From Prosthecobacter sp. (GTDB lineage: Bacteria; Verrucomicrobiota; Verrucomicrobiia; Verrucomicrobiales; Verrucomicrobiaceae): a stretch of 8,081 nucleotides of DNA. The notes under the pieces are model-generated. The model ran no database searches. It saw only the letters and a program-made list of their open reading frames with translations, and was not told the DNA's origin. Numbering within the stretch: position 1 is the stretch's first letter; each line of letters begins with the position of its first letter. The stretch lies in assembly GCA_025869455.1 (NCBI GenBank), contig JAOZVT010000652.1, forward strand, positions 1 through 8,081. Direction: 5' to 3'. This document shows positions 1 to 6,815 of this stretch, in pieces. The translations under genes and the position numbers were made by a program.

Positions 1-32
1 CTTTCCCAGCAGTCGGGGAAAGGGGCGTTTTT
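1..32 (+). terminator. Probable rho-independent terminator of a converging plus-strand gene
   Basis: A 7-bp perfect stem (CTTTCCC at 1-7 with GGGAAAG at 16-22, 8-nt loop) is followed by GGGCG and a T5 run at 28-32. The GGGCG after the stem suggests that the stem continues with a CGCCC partner left of the window, so the structure is probably cut by the edge. Read on the plus strand it has hairpin plus T-tract, which fits the end of a gene lying to the left. An A-run precedes it on the minus strand, so it may also stop the efflux operon ending at 84 if a T-run lies beyond position 1; this cannot be seen. Confidence 0.6.
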
Positions 33-83
33 ATGATTTTAGAGCAGGAACAGAGGCTTCTCGAACAAGAAACCTATCGGGCT

Positions 84-1616
84 TTAGGGCATCACCGCTT
101 CTTTTTCCTTCTTCTTAAACAGGCCTTTGACCTTGCTGAAGAATCCTTTTTTCTCAGATTCAGGGAGTGATCGTGCGGCTGGGTCAGGGGTGACCACTGG
201 CATGACTCCAGGTTGTGTGGAGTTCCACCCGCCGCCCAGAGCTTTGATCAATGAAACGCTGGCAATCAGGCGTTGGCTGGCCAGCTGGACCGTGGCGCGT
301 TGCGTGGAAAGCGTGGTTCGGTTGGCTTCGATGACGTCCAGGTAAGGGCTTGTGCCGGACTCGTAACGGGTCTTGGCTAGGCTAGCGGCACGCTCGGCAC
401 TGTTACGGGCACGTTGCTGGGCTTCGGCAGAGATGGCGAGGTTACGGATGGAAGAGAGACTGGTTTCCACATCGGCCACCGCCGTGAGAAAGGCCTGCCG
501 ATAATCAGCCAGGGCTTCATCATGCGCGGCTTTGGCTTTGCTGAGATTGAAGTGGTTTTTTCCACCCGAAAACAAAGGAATGCTAATGCTGGGACCATAG
601 CTCCAGATGAGGGATTCGGGCTGCATCAGGAGGTCAATATCGGCACTTTGAAATCCACCGCTGCCGATCAGTTTGATGCTCGGGAAGAACTGAGCCTTGG
701 CCACACCAATGCGGGCCGTAGCTGCCGCGAGTGAACGTTCAGCCTGGGCGATATCAGGACGTCTTTCTAGAAGGTCACTTGGGGCACCGACAGGAAGCGA
801 AGGCGGGCTATAAAGTCCTGATCCGCTGACGGGGATACGGAAGCTGGCCGCGCTGCTGCCTAGCAAAATGGCAATGGCATTTTCCAATTGGTCACGCTGG
901 GCTTGCAGCGATGAAGTTTCAGCTTCGGCTGAGGCCACTTCCGTTTCAGATTGAGCCTGTTCCAGTTCGCTGCCAGCACCTGCTTGTACGCGAGCTTTGG
1001 CGATTTTGAAAGCCTCACCCCGAAGGCCGACGGCTTCGCGTACCAAGCGGATTTCTTGATCCAGTGAACGCAGCTTGAAGTAGTTCGTTGCGACATCGGC
1101 CTGAATGCCTAACAAGACATTGTGAACGGTATCCGCTGCTGCTTCTGCATCAGCACGTCCGGCTTCGACTCCACGTCTGATTTTGCCAAACAAATCCAGT
1201 TCCCAGGTGAGATCCGTGGTCGCATTGTAGGCAGGGCCTTCATAATACAGACCGTTCAGAGGAATGGGGCTGATGGCGTTTTCTGATGTGCGCTGGCGAT
1301 TGGCAGAAAGCGGTACGCTGAGGGAAGGCAAGAGATCTGTTCTAGCGATCCGTGCCGTAGCGCGGGCTTGATCAAAGCGAGCAATAGCCGCTTTCAGATT
1401 TTGATTGTTCGTTGTGGCTTGCGCCATCAGCTCGTTGAGCTTGGCATCATGAAAGACTTTCCACCATTCACCTTTGGGTTGGCTGGCAGAAGGGCGGGCT
1501 TCGCGCCAAGCCACATTTTTGAAATGGGCTGGGGCTTCCGTCGCGGGGCGTTCGTAGTTAGGCCCGACTTGCGCAATAGCGCTGGTGCTAAGTAGAATAG
1601 GGAGGAGTAAACGCAT
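84..1616 (-). CDS. Outer-membrane efflux channel, NodT/OprM family (RND pump exit duct)
   Basis: This is the TolC-like trimeric channel that carries RND substrates across the outer membrane. I chose the ATG at 1616 (510 aa) because it gives a compact signal peptide, MRLLLPILLSTSAIA, cut before Gln. The frame also opens from a TTG at 1640 that overlaps the stop of the RND gene, giving 518 aa. The mature start has the family motif VGPNYERP. Two OEP repeats follow: the first contains LTWELDLFGK (about residues 136-145), the second DLLERRPDI (281-289) and AKAQFFPSI (306-314). The repeat ends at ALGGGW (about 464). Length fits the family apart from a 46-residue tail, Pro-rich then Lys-rich, at the C-terminus. 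Oddity: most NodT/OprM proteins carry a lipobox cysteine just before the GPxYxxP motif, and none is present here. It is the last gene of the pump operon, 20 bp after the antiporter stop. Family and role are secure; substrates are unknown. Confidence 0.93.
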   Translation of the reverse strand: MRLLLPILLSTSAIAQVGPNYERPATEAPAHFKNVAWREARPSASQPKGEWWKVFHDAKLNELMAQATTNNQNLKAAIARFDQARATARIARTDLLPSLSVPLSANRQRTSENAISPIPLNGLYYEGPAYNATTDLTWELDLFGKIRRGVEAGRADAEAAADTVHNVLLGIQADVATNYFKLRSLDQEIRLVREAVGLRGEAFKIAKARVQAGAGSELEQAQSETEVASAEAETSSLQAQRDQLENAIAILLGSSAASFRIPVSGSGLYSPPSLPVGAPSDLLERRPDIAQAERSLAAATARIGVAKAQFFPSIKLIGSGGFQSADIDLLMQPESLIWSYGPSISIPLFSGGKNHFNLSKAKAAHDEALADYRQAFLTAVADVETSLSSIRNLAISAEAQQRARNSAERAASLAKTRYESGTSPYLDVIEANRTTLSTQRATVQLASQRLIASVSLIKALGGGWNSTQPGVMPVVTPDPAARSLPESEKKGFFSKVKGLFKKKEKEAVMP

Positions 1617-1636
1617 GGGCGTGGCGAATGTGGGGC

Positions 1637-4600
1637 TCAATGTTCAGGACTCAGAGGAGCCGTGCTGAGGGGAATGACTGGTGTCTCGGTGCTGGTTGAT
1701 TTCTTCCGTCCCATTTTCATAACCAAGACATAAAAGACAGGAGTCATGAAAAGTCCAAGGAAGGTCACACCGATCATACCAGCAAACACGGCAGTGCCCA
1801 TGGCGCGACGCATTTCAGAACCAGCACCCGTAGAAACCACCAGAGGATACACCCCGGCAATGAAGGCGATAGAGGTCATCAGGATCGGGCGCAGACGCAG
1901 ACGGCAGGCGTCCAAGGCTGCTTCCAAGGGACTCAGGCCGTGGTCGCTACGCTCTTTCGCAAATTCCACGATCAAGATGGCGTTTTTACAGGCCAAGCCA
2001 ATCAACACGATGAATCCGATCTGGGTGAAGATGTTGTTATCACCGCCGACGATCTTCACTCCTGCTAGGGCGAATAGCAGGCAAAGCGGCACAATCAAAA
2101 TGATGGCCAGCGGCAGGCGCAGACTTTCATATTGAGCCGCCAGCACCATGAAGACAAGCAGGATACACAAAGGATAAACATACACGGCTGTATTCCCCGC
2201 GATGATTTTTTGATACACCAGATCTGTCCATTGATATTCAAAGCCGGGTGGCAGTGCCTTGGCCAGTTCAGCCATGACTTCTTCCCCTTGGCCAGAACTG
2301 AGGATCTGCTGAGTCGCGGGGTCCATGCCGGCAGCGCCATTCACATCGGCGGCAAGGTAACCATTGTAATGTACCACGCGGTCAGGTCCGTTGGTTTCTT
2401 TGACTTTAACAAGGGAGCCGATCGGCACCATTTCCCCAGCCGCATTGCGCGTCTTCAGGCGAGTAATGTCTTTGACGTCATCTCGGAACTGCGGCTCGGC
2501 TTGGGCCACGACCTGGTACGTGCGGCCAAAGCGGTTGAAGTCATTGACGTAAAGACTGCCCAGATTGATTTGCAGGGTTTCAAAGAGATTGCCCAAAGGC
2601 ACGCCTTGAGTTTTGGCCTTCTCACGATCCACATCGGCTTCCAGTTGGGGTACGTTCACTGTGTAGCCTGAGTAAACCTGCTGAAGTTTGCCCCCAGTGC
2701 CATAGGCAGAACCAATCAAGTCCTGGGTCGTTTTATAAAGAGCATCATATCCCTGATCACCACGATCTTGGATCATCATCTTGAATCCACCCGTTGTTCC
2801 GATGCCGTTCACAGGCGGTGGTGAGAGGACTAAGACCATGGCATCTTGAATGGCTGCAAATTTGCCATTCAAAGCTCCAGCGATTGCATCTCCAGTCAGA
2901 TCTGGTGTGGTGCGTTCTTCAAAGTCATCCAACCCCACGAAAACGATACCGCTGTTTGGGCTGATGCTGAAACCGTGAATCGAGAGACCTGGGAATGCGA
3001 TGGCATCTTTGACCCCAGGGTGATTAAGCGCGATGTCTGACATGCGGCGCATCACTTCTTCCGTGCGGTCTAAGGAGGATCCGTCTGGGAGCTGGGCAAA
3101 TCCGACGAGGTATTGCTTGTCCTGTCCAGGCACAAATCCTGTCGGCACCGTTTCAAAACCGCGCACGGTGAGCCAGACGAAACCACCATAGAAAATGAGG
3201 GCGATGATGCTGAAACGAATGATGCGTTTCACGAGGCTCACATAGACATTGGAAGACCAGTCGAAGAATCGATTGAAGGGGCGGAAGAACCAGCCCAGCA
3301 TCGCATCCATAAGACGCGCCAGAATGTCCTTTTTAGCCTTATGATCCTGAAGCAGCAATGCTGACAAGGCCGGGCTGAGGGTCAGGGAATTGATCGCAGA
3401 AATCACCGTGGAGATGGCGATGGTGACGGCGAATTGTTTGTAAAACTGACCGCTGAGGCCGCTGATGAAAGCGGTGGGAATGAACACGGCGCAAAGCACC
3501 AGCGCAGTGGCAATAATAGGCCCTGTCACCTCAGTCATGGCCTGCTTGGTGGCATCCACTGGGTTTAACCCATTGCGAATATTACGTTCCACGTTTTCCA
3601 CCACCACAATGGCATCATCCACCACAATCCCGATGGCTAGAACCAAGCCGAAAAGAGACAGGTTATTGATGGAGAAACCCAGGGCATACATCACGGCAAA
3701 TGTACCGACTAGAGACACGGGCACCGCCGCGAGGGGAATGATGGAGGCACGCCATGTCTGAAGGAAAATCACCACGACGAGCACCACCAGCAGGATGGCC
3801 TCAATCAAGGTATGAATGACGGCATCAATAGACTTATCCACGAAGACCGTCGGGTCATAGGCGATGGCGTAATCCACACCCTCAGGAAACTTGGCCTTCA
3901 GTTCTTCCATTTTGTTTCGCACCCCTTGGGAGAGTGACAGCGCATTGGCACCAGGAAGCTGGAAGACGGGAATACCGACGGCACGCTTGTTGTTCAGCAA
4001 GCTGCGCAGAGCATATTCACTAGAGCCCATCTCAATACGAGCGACATCTTTTAAACGAAGCTTTTCACCATTTTGACCAACCTTGACGATGATGTTGCCA
4101 AATTCTTCTTCGCTCACCAAACGTCCTTTGGCGTTGATGGTCAGTTCAAACGGCACCGCTTTATTGACGGGCTGTTGACCGATCACACCTGCGGCCACCT
4201 GGACGTTTTGCTCGCGAATAGCGGCGACGATGTCAGAAGAGGTTAGGCCACGGGCGGCTGCCTTGTCTGGATCAATCCAGATACGCATGGCATACTCACC
4301 ACCACCGAAAAGCTGCACCTGGCCGACACCAGGGAGACGGGCCAACTCATCCTTCACATTCAATGTCGCATAGTTACGCAGATAAAGTTCGTCGTAACGA
4401 TCATTGGGCGAAAGCAAGTGTACCACCATCGTAAGGTCAGGCGATGACTTCACCGTGGTCACACCAAACCGACGAACTTCTTCAGGCAGCTTGGGAAGCA
4501 CTTGAGAGACGCGGTTTTGCACCTGCACCTGGGCTTGGTCAATGTCGGTCCCCAGTTTGAAGGTGATGGTCAGTGTCATCACGCCATTGGCGGTACTTTG

Positions 4601-4846
4601 AGAGGACATGTAGAGCATGTCCTCAATGCCGTTGATGGTTTGCTCCAAAGGTGAAGCTACCGTTTCGGCAATCGTCTTCGGGTTCGCTCCTGGATAGGTG
4701 GCTGTAACGATGACGGTTGGCGGCGCGACTTCTGGATATTCAGAAATCGGCAATTGAAAGAGTGAGATGACTCCAAGGATAAAAATCAGGAGAGACAAAA
4801 CACCCGCAAAGATCGGACGAGTGATGAAGAATCGGGAGATATTCAT
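1637..4846 (-). CDS. RND multidrug efflux antiporter, HAE1 family (MexF/OqxB-like)
   Basis: This inner-membrane proton/drug antiporter works as a trimer and is the energy-coupling part of the tripartite pump. At 1069 aa it is full length for HAE1 proteins. The first helix is about residues 10-30 (RPIFAGVLSLL). A large periplasmic loop follows to about 340, then helices 2-6 (about 340-500), a linker, helix 7 (about 545-560), the second periplasmic loop to about 880, and helices 8-12 to about 1045. The proton-relay residues are present: D410-D411 in GIVVDDAIVVVENVE and K954 in GLACKNAILIVEFAK, matching AcrB D407, D408 and K940. Long stretches, such as RVSQVLPKLPEEVRR and GQFYKQFAVTIAISTVISA, recall MexF and OqxB more than AcrB; this is from memory of those families, not a search. 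The ATG start is preceded by no Shine-Dalgarno. The gap to the adaptor gene is 104 bp, wide for such operons. No truncation or missing key residue was seen. Confidence 0.97.
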   Translation of the reverse strand: MNISRFFITRPIFAGVLSLLIFILGVISLFQLPISEYPEVAPPTVIVTATYPGANPKTIAETVASPLEQTINGIEDMLYMSSQSTANGVMTLTITFKLGTDIDQAQVQVQNRVSQVLPKLPEEVRRFGVTTVKSSPDLTMVVHLLSPNDRYDELYLRNYATLNVKDELARLPGVGQVQLFGGGEYAMRIWIDPDKAAARGLTSSDIVAAIREQNVQVAAGVIGQQPVNKAVPFELTINAKGRLVSEEEFGNIIVKVGQNGEKLRLKDVARIEMGSSEYALRSLLNNKRAVGIPVFQLPGANALSLSQGVRNKMEELKAKFPEGVDYAIAYDPTVFVDKSIDAVIHTLIEAILLVVLVVVIFLQTWRASIIPLAAVPVSLVGTFAVMYALGFSINNLSLFGLVLAIGIVVDDAIVVVENVERNIRNGLNPVDATKQAMTEVTGPIIATALVLCAVFIPTAFISGLSGQFYKQFAVTIAISTVISAINSLTLSPALSALLLQDHKAKKDILARLMDAMLGWFFRPFNRFFDWSSNVYVSLVKRIIRFSIIALIFYGGFVWLTVRGFETVPTGFVPGQDKQYLVGFAQLPDGSSLDRTEEVMRRMSDIALNHPGVKDAIAFPGLSIHGFSISPNSGIVFVGLDDFEERTTPDLTGDAIAGALNGKFAAIQDAMVLVLSPPPVNGIGTTGGFKMMIQDRGDQGYDALYKTTQDLIGSAYGTGGKLQQVYSGYTVNVPQLEADVDREKAKTQGVPLGNLFETLQINLGSLYVNDFNRFGRTYQVVAQAEPQFRDDVKDITRLKTRNAAGEMVPIGSLVKVKETNGPDRVVHYNGYLAADVNGAAGMDPATQQILSSGQGEEVMAELAKALPPGFEYQWTDLVYQKIIAGNTAVYVYPLCILLVFMVLAAQYESLRLPLAIILIVPLCLLFALAGVKIVGGDNNIFTQIGFIVLIGLACKNAILIVEFAKERSDHGLSPLEAALDACRLRLRPILMTSIAFIAGVYPLVVSTGAGSEMRRAMGTAVFAGMIGVTFLGLFMTPVFYVLVMKMGRKKSTSTETPVIPLSTAPLSPEH

Positions 4847-4893
4847 GTCAAAAACAGGCTAACTGAGGCCAAGTGAAACTGTGGACTCCTGCG

Positions 4894-4917
4894 CTCACTC
4901 CAAAATGTTGGTGTGAG
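4894..4917 (-). other. Intra-operon hairpin between adaptor and antiporter genes
   Basis: CTCAC (4894-4898) pairs with GTGAG (4913-4917) and CCAA (4900-4903) pairs with TTGG (4908-4911). There is one T-T mismatch and a 4-nt loop at 4904-4907. No T-run follows on either strand, so it is not a classical terminator. In the operon mRNA it lies between the adaptor stop codon and the antiporter start. An mRNA-processing or stabilising role, or an operator, is possible but not shown. Confidence 0.5.
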
Positions 4918-4937
4918 ATCTATCGGAATCTATCGGA
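4918..4937. repeat. Perfect 10-bp tandem duplication (ATCTATCGGA x2)
   Basis: Two exact head-to-tail copies of ATCTATCGGA abut the hairpin at 4894-4917 and end 13 bp before the adaptor stop codon complement at 4951. It is non-coding, so a change in copy number would only alter spacing by about one helical turn. It is the second 10-bp tandem duplication in the window, the other being inside tetR. Confidence 0.85.
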
Positions 4938-4950
4938 GAGGGAGTGAAAT

Positions 4951-6093
4951 TTACTTGGCTGCCGTGGTTTTCTCTGGAGGAGCTTCCACGGGGGCCACTG
5001 GCATGCCTGGCTGGGGCAGGCGAGCTTGACCATTGATGATGATTTTATCACCAGCGCTCAAACCGCTGCGAATGATGCGCTTGCCATCAATGCTGGGGCC
5101 AATGACGACCGGCTTGTAAACACTGATGTTCTTATCATCCACACCAAGCACGAATTTGTTGGCTTGGTCGGTGAGAATGCTTTTCTCATCAATCAAAAGG
5201 GCAAGATACTTGGCTGTCATAGGCAGACGCACTCGGGCAAAGAGCCCTGGGGTAAGACTACCATCCGCATTGTCAAATTCTGCCCGCAGAACCATGCTGC
5301 CAGTGCCTGCATCCAAACGGTTGTCAAAAGACTCGACAAAACCCTTATGGGGGAAGTTCGTCTCATTGGAGAGTTGAAGCTCCACAGGTACGCGGCCCTT
5401 GTCATTGGTGAAAAGTTTGTTATCCCGCTGCAGTGCTTGCAACTTCAACAAGCTGTTTTCATCAATGTCCGTGTAAACATAAACAGGGTCCACCGTAACG
5501 ATGGTCGTCAGGATCGTGTTGCCTTCTGTTACATAATTACCCGTGGTCGTGATAGCACGGCTGATGCGTCCAGAAATAGGAGCTGTCACCTCAGTGTGCT
5601 CCATTTGGATGTCAGCACTGTGCAGACTGGCGCGGGCTGATTCCAGCGTGGCCACCCCTTGTTTGTATGCAGATTCACGTGTCTCCGCTTGTTCAGGAGC
5701 GATCGCCTTCGCGGCAAGGAGCGCGGATACACGATCATACTCACGTTTGGCCGCTTCTTCACTGGCTTCCGCACGCTGTACTTCGGCTGCCGCAATGCGC
5801 TGCTTGGTCAGGAAGGGACGCTGATCAATGGTGAAAAGGATGTCTCCTTTTTTCACCAGGGAACCTGCCTTGAAATGAACTTCTGTGATGTAGCCAGAAA
5901 CACGGGGACGCAGGTCCACCGTTTCCATGGGTTCCACACGCCCCGTGAATTCCTCCCACTCGACGAGCTCTTGTTGCTCAACGGGCGCAAGCGTCACCGG
6001 AGCGGGTGGCATCTGTCCACCATGGCCAGCTTGTGGAGGTTTACCACAGGCGGCGAGTAGCAGGACGAGCGGGAGGTGGGTTTGGGGTTTCAT
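4951..6093 (-). CDS. RND periplasmic adaptor (membrane fusion) lipoprotein, OqxA/AcrA-like
   Basis: This protein links the inner-membrane antiporter to the outer-membrane channel. It has 380 aa. A short signal peptide ends in the lipobox L13-A14-A15-C16, so it should be a lipoprotein. The first half of the lipoyl-like domain contains LRPRVSGYITEVHFKAG and KKGDILFTID (about residues 61-90). An alpha-helical hairpin rich in Ala, Glu and Gln spans about 92-165. The second lipoyl half starts at VTAPISGRISRA (169-180), followed by the beta-barrel region with DPVYVYTDIDE (202-212) and LTPGLFARVRLP (280-291). The membrane-proximal end has GLSAGDKIIINGQARLPQPGMPV (344-366). These motifs and the order fit the HlyD/AcrA family, with OqxA the closest from memory. 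The ATG at 6093 is the first gene of the pump operon; the spot where a Shine-Dalgarno should lie holds a C-run instead. The presumed TetR operator lies 40 bp upstream. Confidence 0.95.
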   Translation of the reverse strand: MKPQTHLPLVLLLAACGKPPQAGHGGQMPPAPVTLAPVEQQELVEWEEFTGRVEPMETVDLRPRVSGYITEVHFKAGSLVKKGDILFTIDQRPFLTKQRIAAAEVQRAEASEEAAKREYDRVSALLAAKAIAPEQAETRESAYKQGVATLESARASLHSADIQMEHTEVTAPISGRISRAITTTGNYVTEGNTILTTIVTVDPVYVYTDIDENSLLKLQALQRDNKLFTNDKGRVPVELQLSNETNFPHKGFVESFDNRLDAGTGSMVLRAEFDNADGSLTPGLFARVRLPMTAKYLALLIDEKSILTDQANKFVLGVDDKNISVYKPVVIGPSIDGKRIIRSGLSAGDKIIINGQARLPQPGMPVAPVEAPPEKTTAAK

Positions 6094-6102
6094 TGCGGTT
6101 TC

Positions 6103-6120
6103 GGGGGGGATGGGTTCGGG
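6103..6120 (+). other. G-quadruplex-type motif in the pump operon leader
   Basis: The plus strand reads four G3 tracts with loops of 1, 2 and 3 nt: 6103-6105, 6107-6109, 6112-6114 and 6118-6120. It lies between the operator and the adaptor start. The plus strand is the template for the pump operon, so the mRNA here is C-rich. The pattern is seen directly; whether it folds is untested. Confidence 0.5.
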
Positions 6121-6132
6121 AGAAAATCGAAG

Positions 6133-6148
6133 TTGACCGGTCGGTTAA
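6133..6148. promoter_or_regulatory. Probable TetR operator controlling the RND pump operon
   Basis: TTGACCGGTCGGTTAA contains inverted half-sites ACCG-N2-CGGT (6136-6145) with outer TT/AA, a common look for TetR-family operators. Inside it lies a perfect 8-bp palindrome GACCGGTC (6135-6142). Around it lies a 6-bp inverted repeat ATCGAA-N17-TTCGAT (6126-6154). It sits in the 72-bp gap between the tetR stop and the adaptor ATG, which is the expected place for pump repression. I see no convincing -35/-10 pair in this gap, so the exact promoter is not assigned. A related sequence lies near the tetR start (6816-6833). Confidence 0.65.
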
Positions 6149-6165
6149 TTCGATAGCGTAAAAAA

Positions 6166-6783
6166 TTACTTCTTGGGGGTCTTTGTCGCGGTTTTATGAG
6201 CACCTAGAATGATCATGGCACCATTTTCAAATTCATCGAGATAGCTAAGGTCGTTCCACATACGGGCGTGGAGCAATAGACCCTCACTGTAAGCAAATAC
6301 GATGCGCGCCAATGCTGGGGCATCTGGGGCTTTGATGATGCCTTGGGCGTGGGCGTCACGAATGGCGCTTTCGTAATAGAGAATGAACTGGCCCAGGATC
6401 TCCTGCAATTTATTGCGCAGACGGTCATCCACAGTGCTGATTTCAGCCCCCAAGGTGTGAACCGGACAACCTAAAACGCGTCCATGTTTTTTGAGGAGTT
6501 CTTCTTGTTCTTGGCGGAAGTTGCGAAAGCAATGCAGGATGCGCTCCAATGGCGGCACGACGGCAGAGAAGGTCTGATCAAGTTCCTTGCGGTGCTCCAG
6601 CCAGCTGTGCTCAATGCCCGCTAATGCTAGATCGGTCTTGGATTCGAAGAAATGGTAGAAGCTACCTTTCTTGACGCCAGCACGCTCACAAATTTGATCC
6701 ACTGAAGTACTGCCATAACTGCCCGTCCAGATCAGTTCGATCATGGATTCTAGCAGGCGTATCTTGGCGTATCTTGGCGTCAC
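6166..6783 (-). CDS. TetR/AcrR-family repressor with a disturbed 5' end, likely regulator of the pump
   Basis: This is a one-component transcriptional repressor: an N-terminal helix-turn-helix binds the operator and a C-terminal domain binds an inducer. The DNA-binding domain is plain (STSVDQICERAGVKKGSFYHFF, residues 25-46 from the GTG), followed by ESKTDLALA and a C-terminal domain with GCPVHTLGAE. The frame is open from a TTG at 6831, which overlaps the MFS stop (221 aa). I list the GTG at 6783 (205 aa, MTPRYAKIRLLES) because it gives the usual family length and a possible operator occupies the region near the TTG. The next start is an ATG at 6744, which would cut helix 1. Strikingly, an out-of-frame ATG at 6796 would encode MGRTSDAKIRLLES if one copy of a 10-bp tandem repeat were absent, giving a 206-aa protein. 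The present allele therefore looks frameshifted near its start; whether active repressor is still made is open. Confidence 0.85.
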   Translation of the reverse strand: MTPRYAKIRLLESMIELIWTGSYGSTSVDQICERAGVKKGSFYHFFESKTDLALAGIEHSWLEHRKELDQTFSAVVPPLERILHCFRNFRQEQEELLKKHGRVLGCPVHTLGAEISTVDDRLRNKLQEILGQFILYYESAIRDAHAQGIIKAPDAPALARIVFAYSEGLLLHARMWNDLSYLDEFENGAMIILGAHKTATKTPKK

Positions 6784-6796
6784 TTGTGCGTCCCAT
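6686..6796 (-). other. Displaced original tetR start frame (frameshifted, 36 codons)
   Basis: The ATG at 6796-6794 reads MGRTSDAKIR and then leaves the TetR frame because of the duplicated 10-bp unit. It continues QDTPARIHDR and meets TGA at 6688-6686. Removing one 10-bp unit joins MGRTSDAKIR directly to LLESMIELIW in the repressor frame. This is the typical opening of TetR proteins, so I read it as the ancestral start rather than a separate gene. Confidence 0.6.
6756..6780 (-). repeat. 10-bp tandem duplication inside tetR (ACGCCAAGAT, 2.5 copies)
   Basis: On the minus strand ACGCCAAGAT occurs twice in direct succession (6780-6771 and 6770-6761), followed by a further ACGCC (6760-6756). With one copy, the site would be ACGCC-AAGAT-ACGCC, i.e. 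two 5-bp direct repeats 5 bp apart, a natural slippage substrate. Ten is not a multiple of three, so each gain or loss of a unit switches the reading frame of codons upstream relative to the repressor body. Confidence 0.9.
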
Positions 6797-6815
6797 GTTC
6801 GTGACAATGGCGATA

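Noticed and set aside
75..80. CTATCGG-like words at 74-80, 4920-4926 and 4930-4936 as a dispersed motif
   Set aside because: Seven-base matches at unrelated positions are expected by chance; only the tandem pair is meaningful.
1746..2135. 129-codon plus-strand open frame
   Set aside because: It is very rich in Arg and Ser and antisense to the conserved C-terminal helices of the antiporter, so a shadow.
2132..2671. 179-codon plus-strand open frame opposite the antiporter gene
   Set aside because: It is fully antisense to conserved RND coding sequence, with no domain signature.
5026..5640. 204-codon plus-strand open frame opposite the adaptor gene
   Set aside because: It is wholly antisense to a well-supported adaptor gene and has no recognisable domain or start signal; it reads as a shadow frame.
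5659..6060. 133-codon plus-strand open frame
   Set aside because: It is antisense to the signal peptide and hairpin region of the adaptor; its composition mirrors the complementary codons.
6148..6168. T-run just after the tetR stop on the minus strand as a terminator
   Set aside because: No hairpin precedes the T6 run, so intrinsic termination is not supported.
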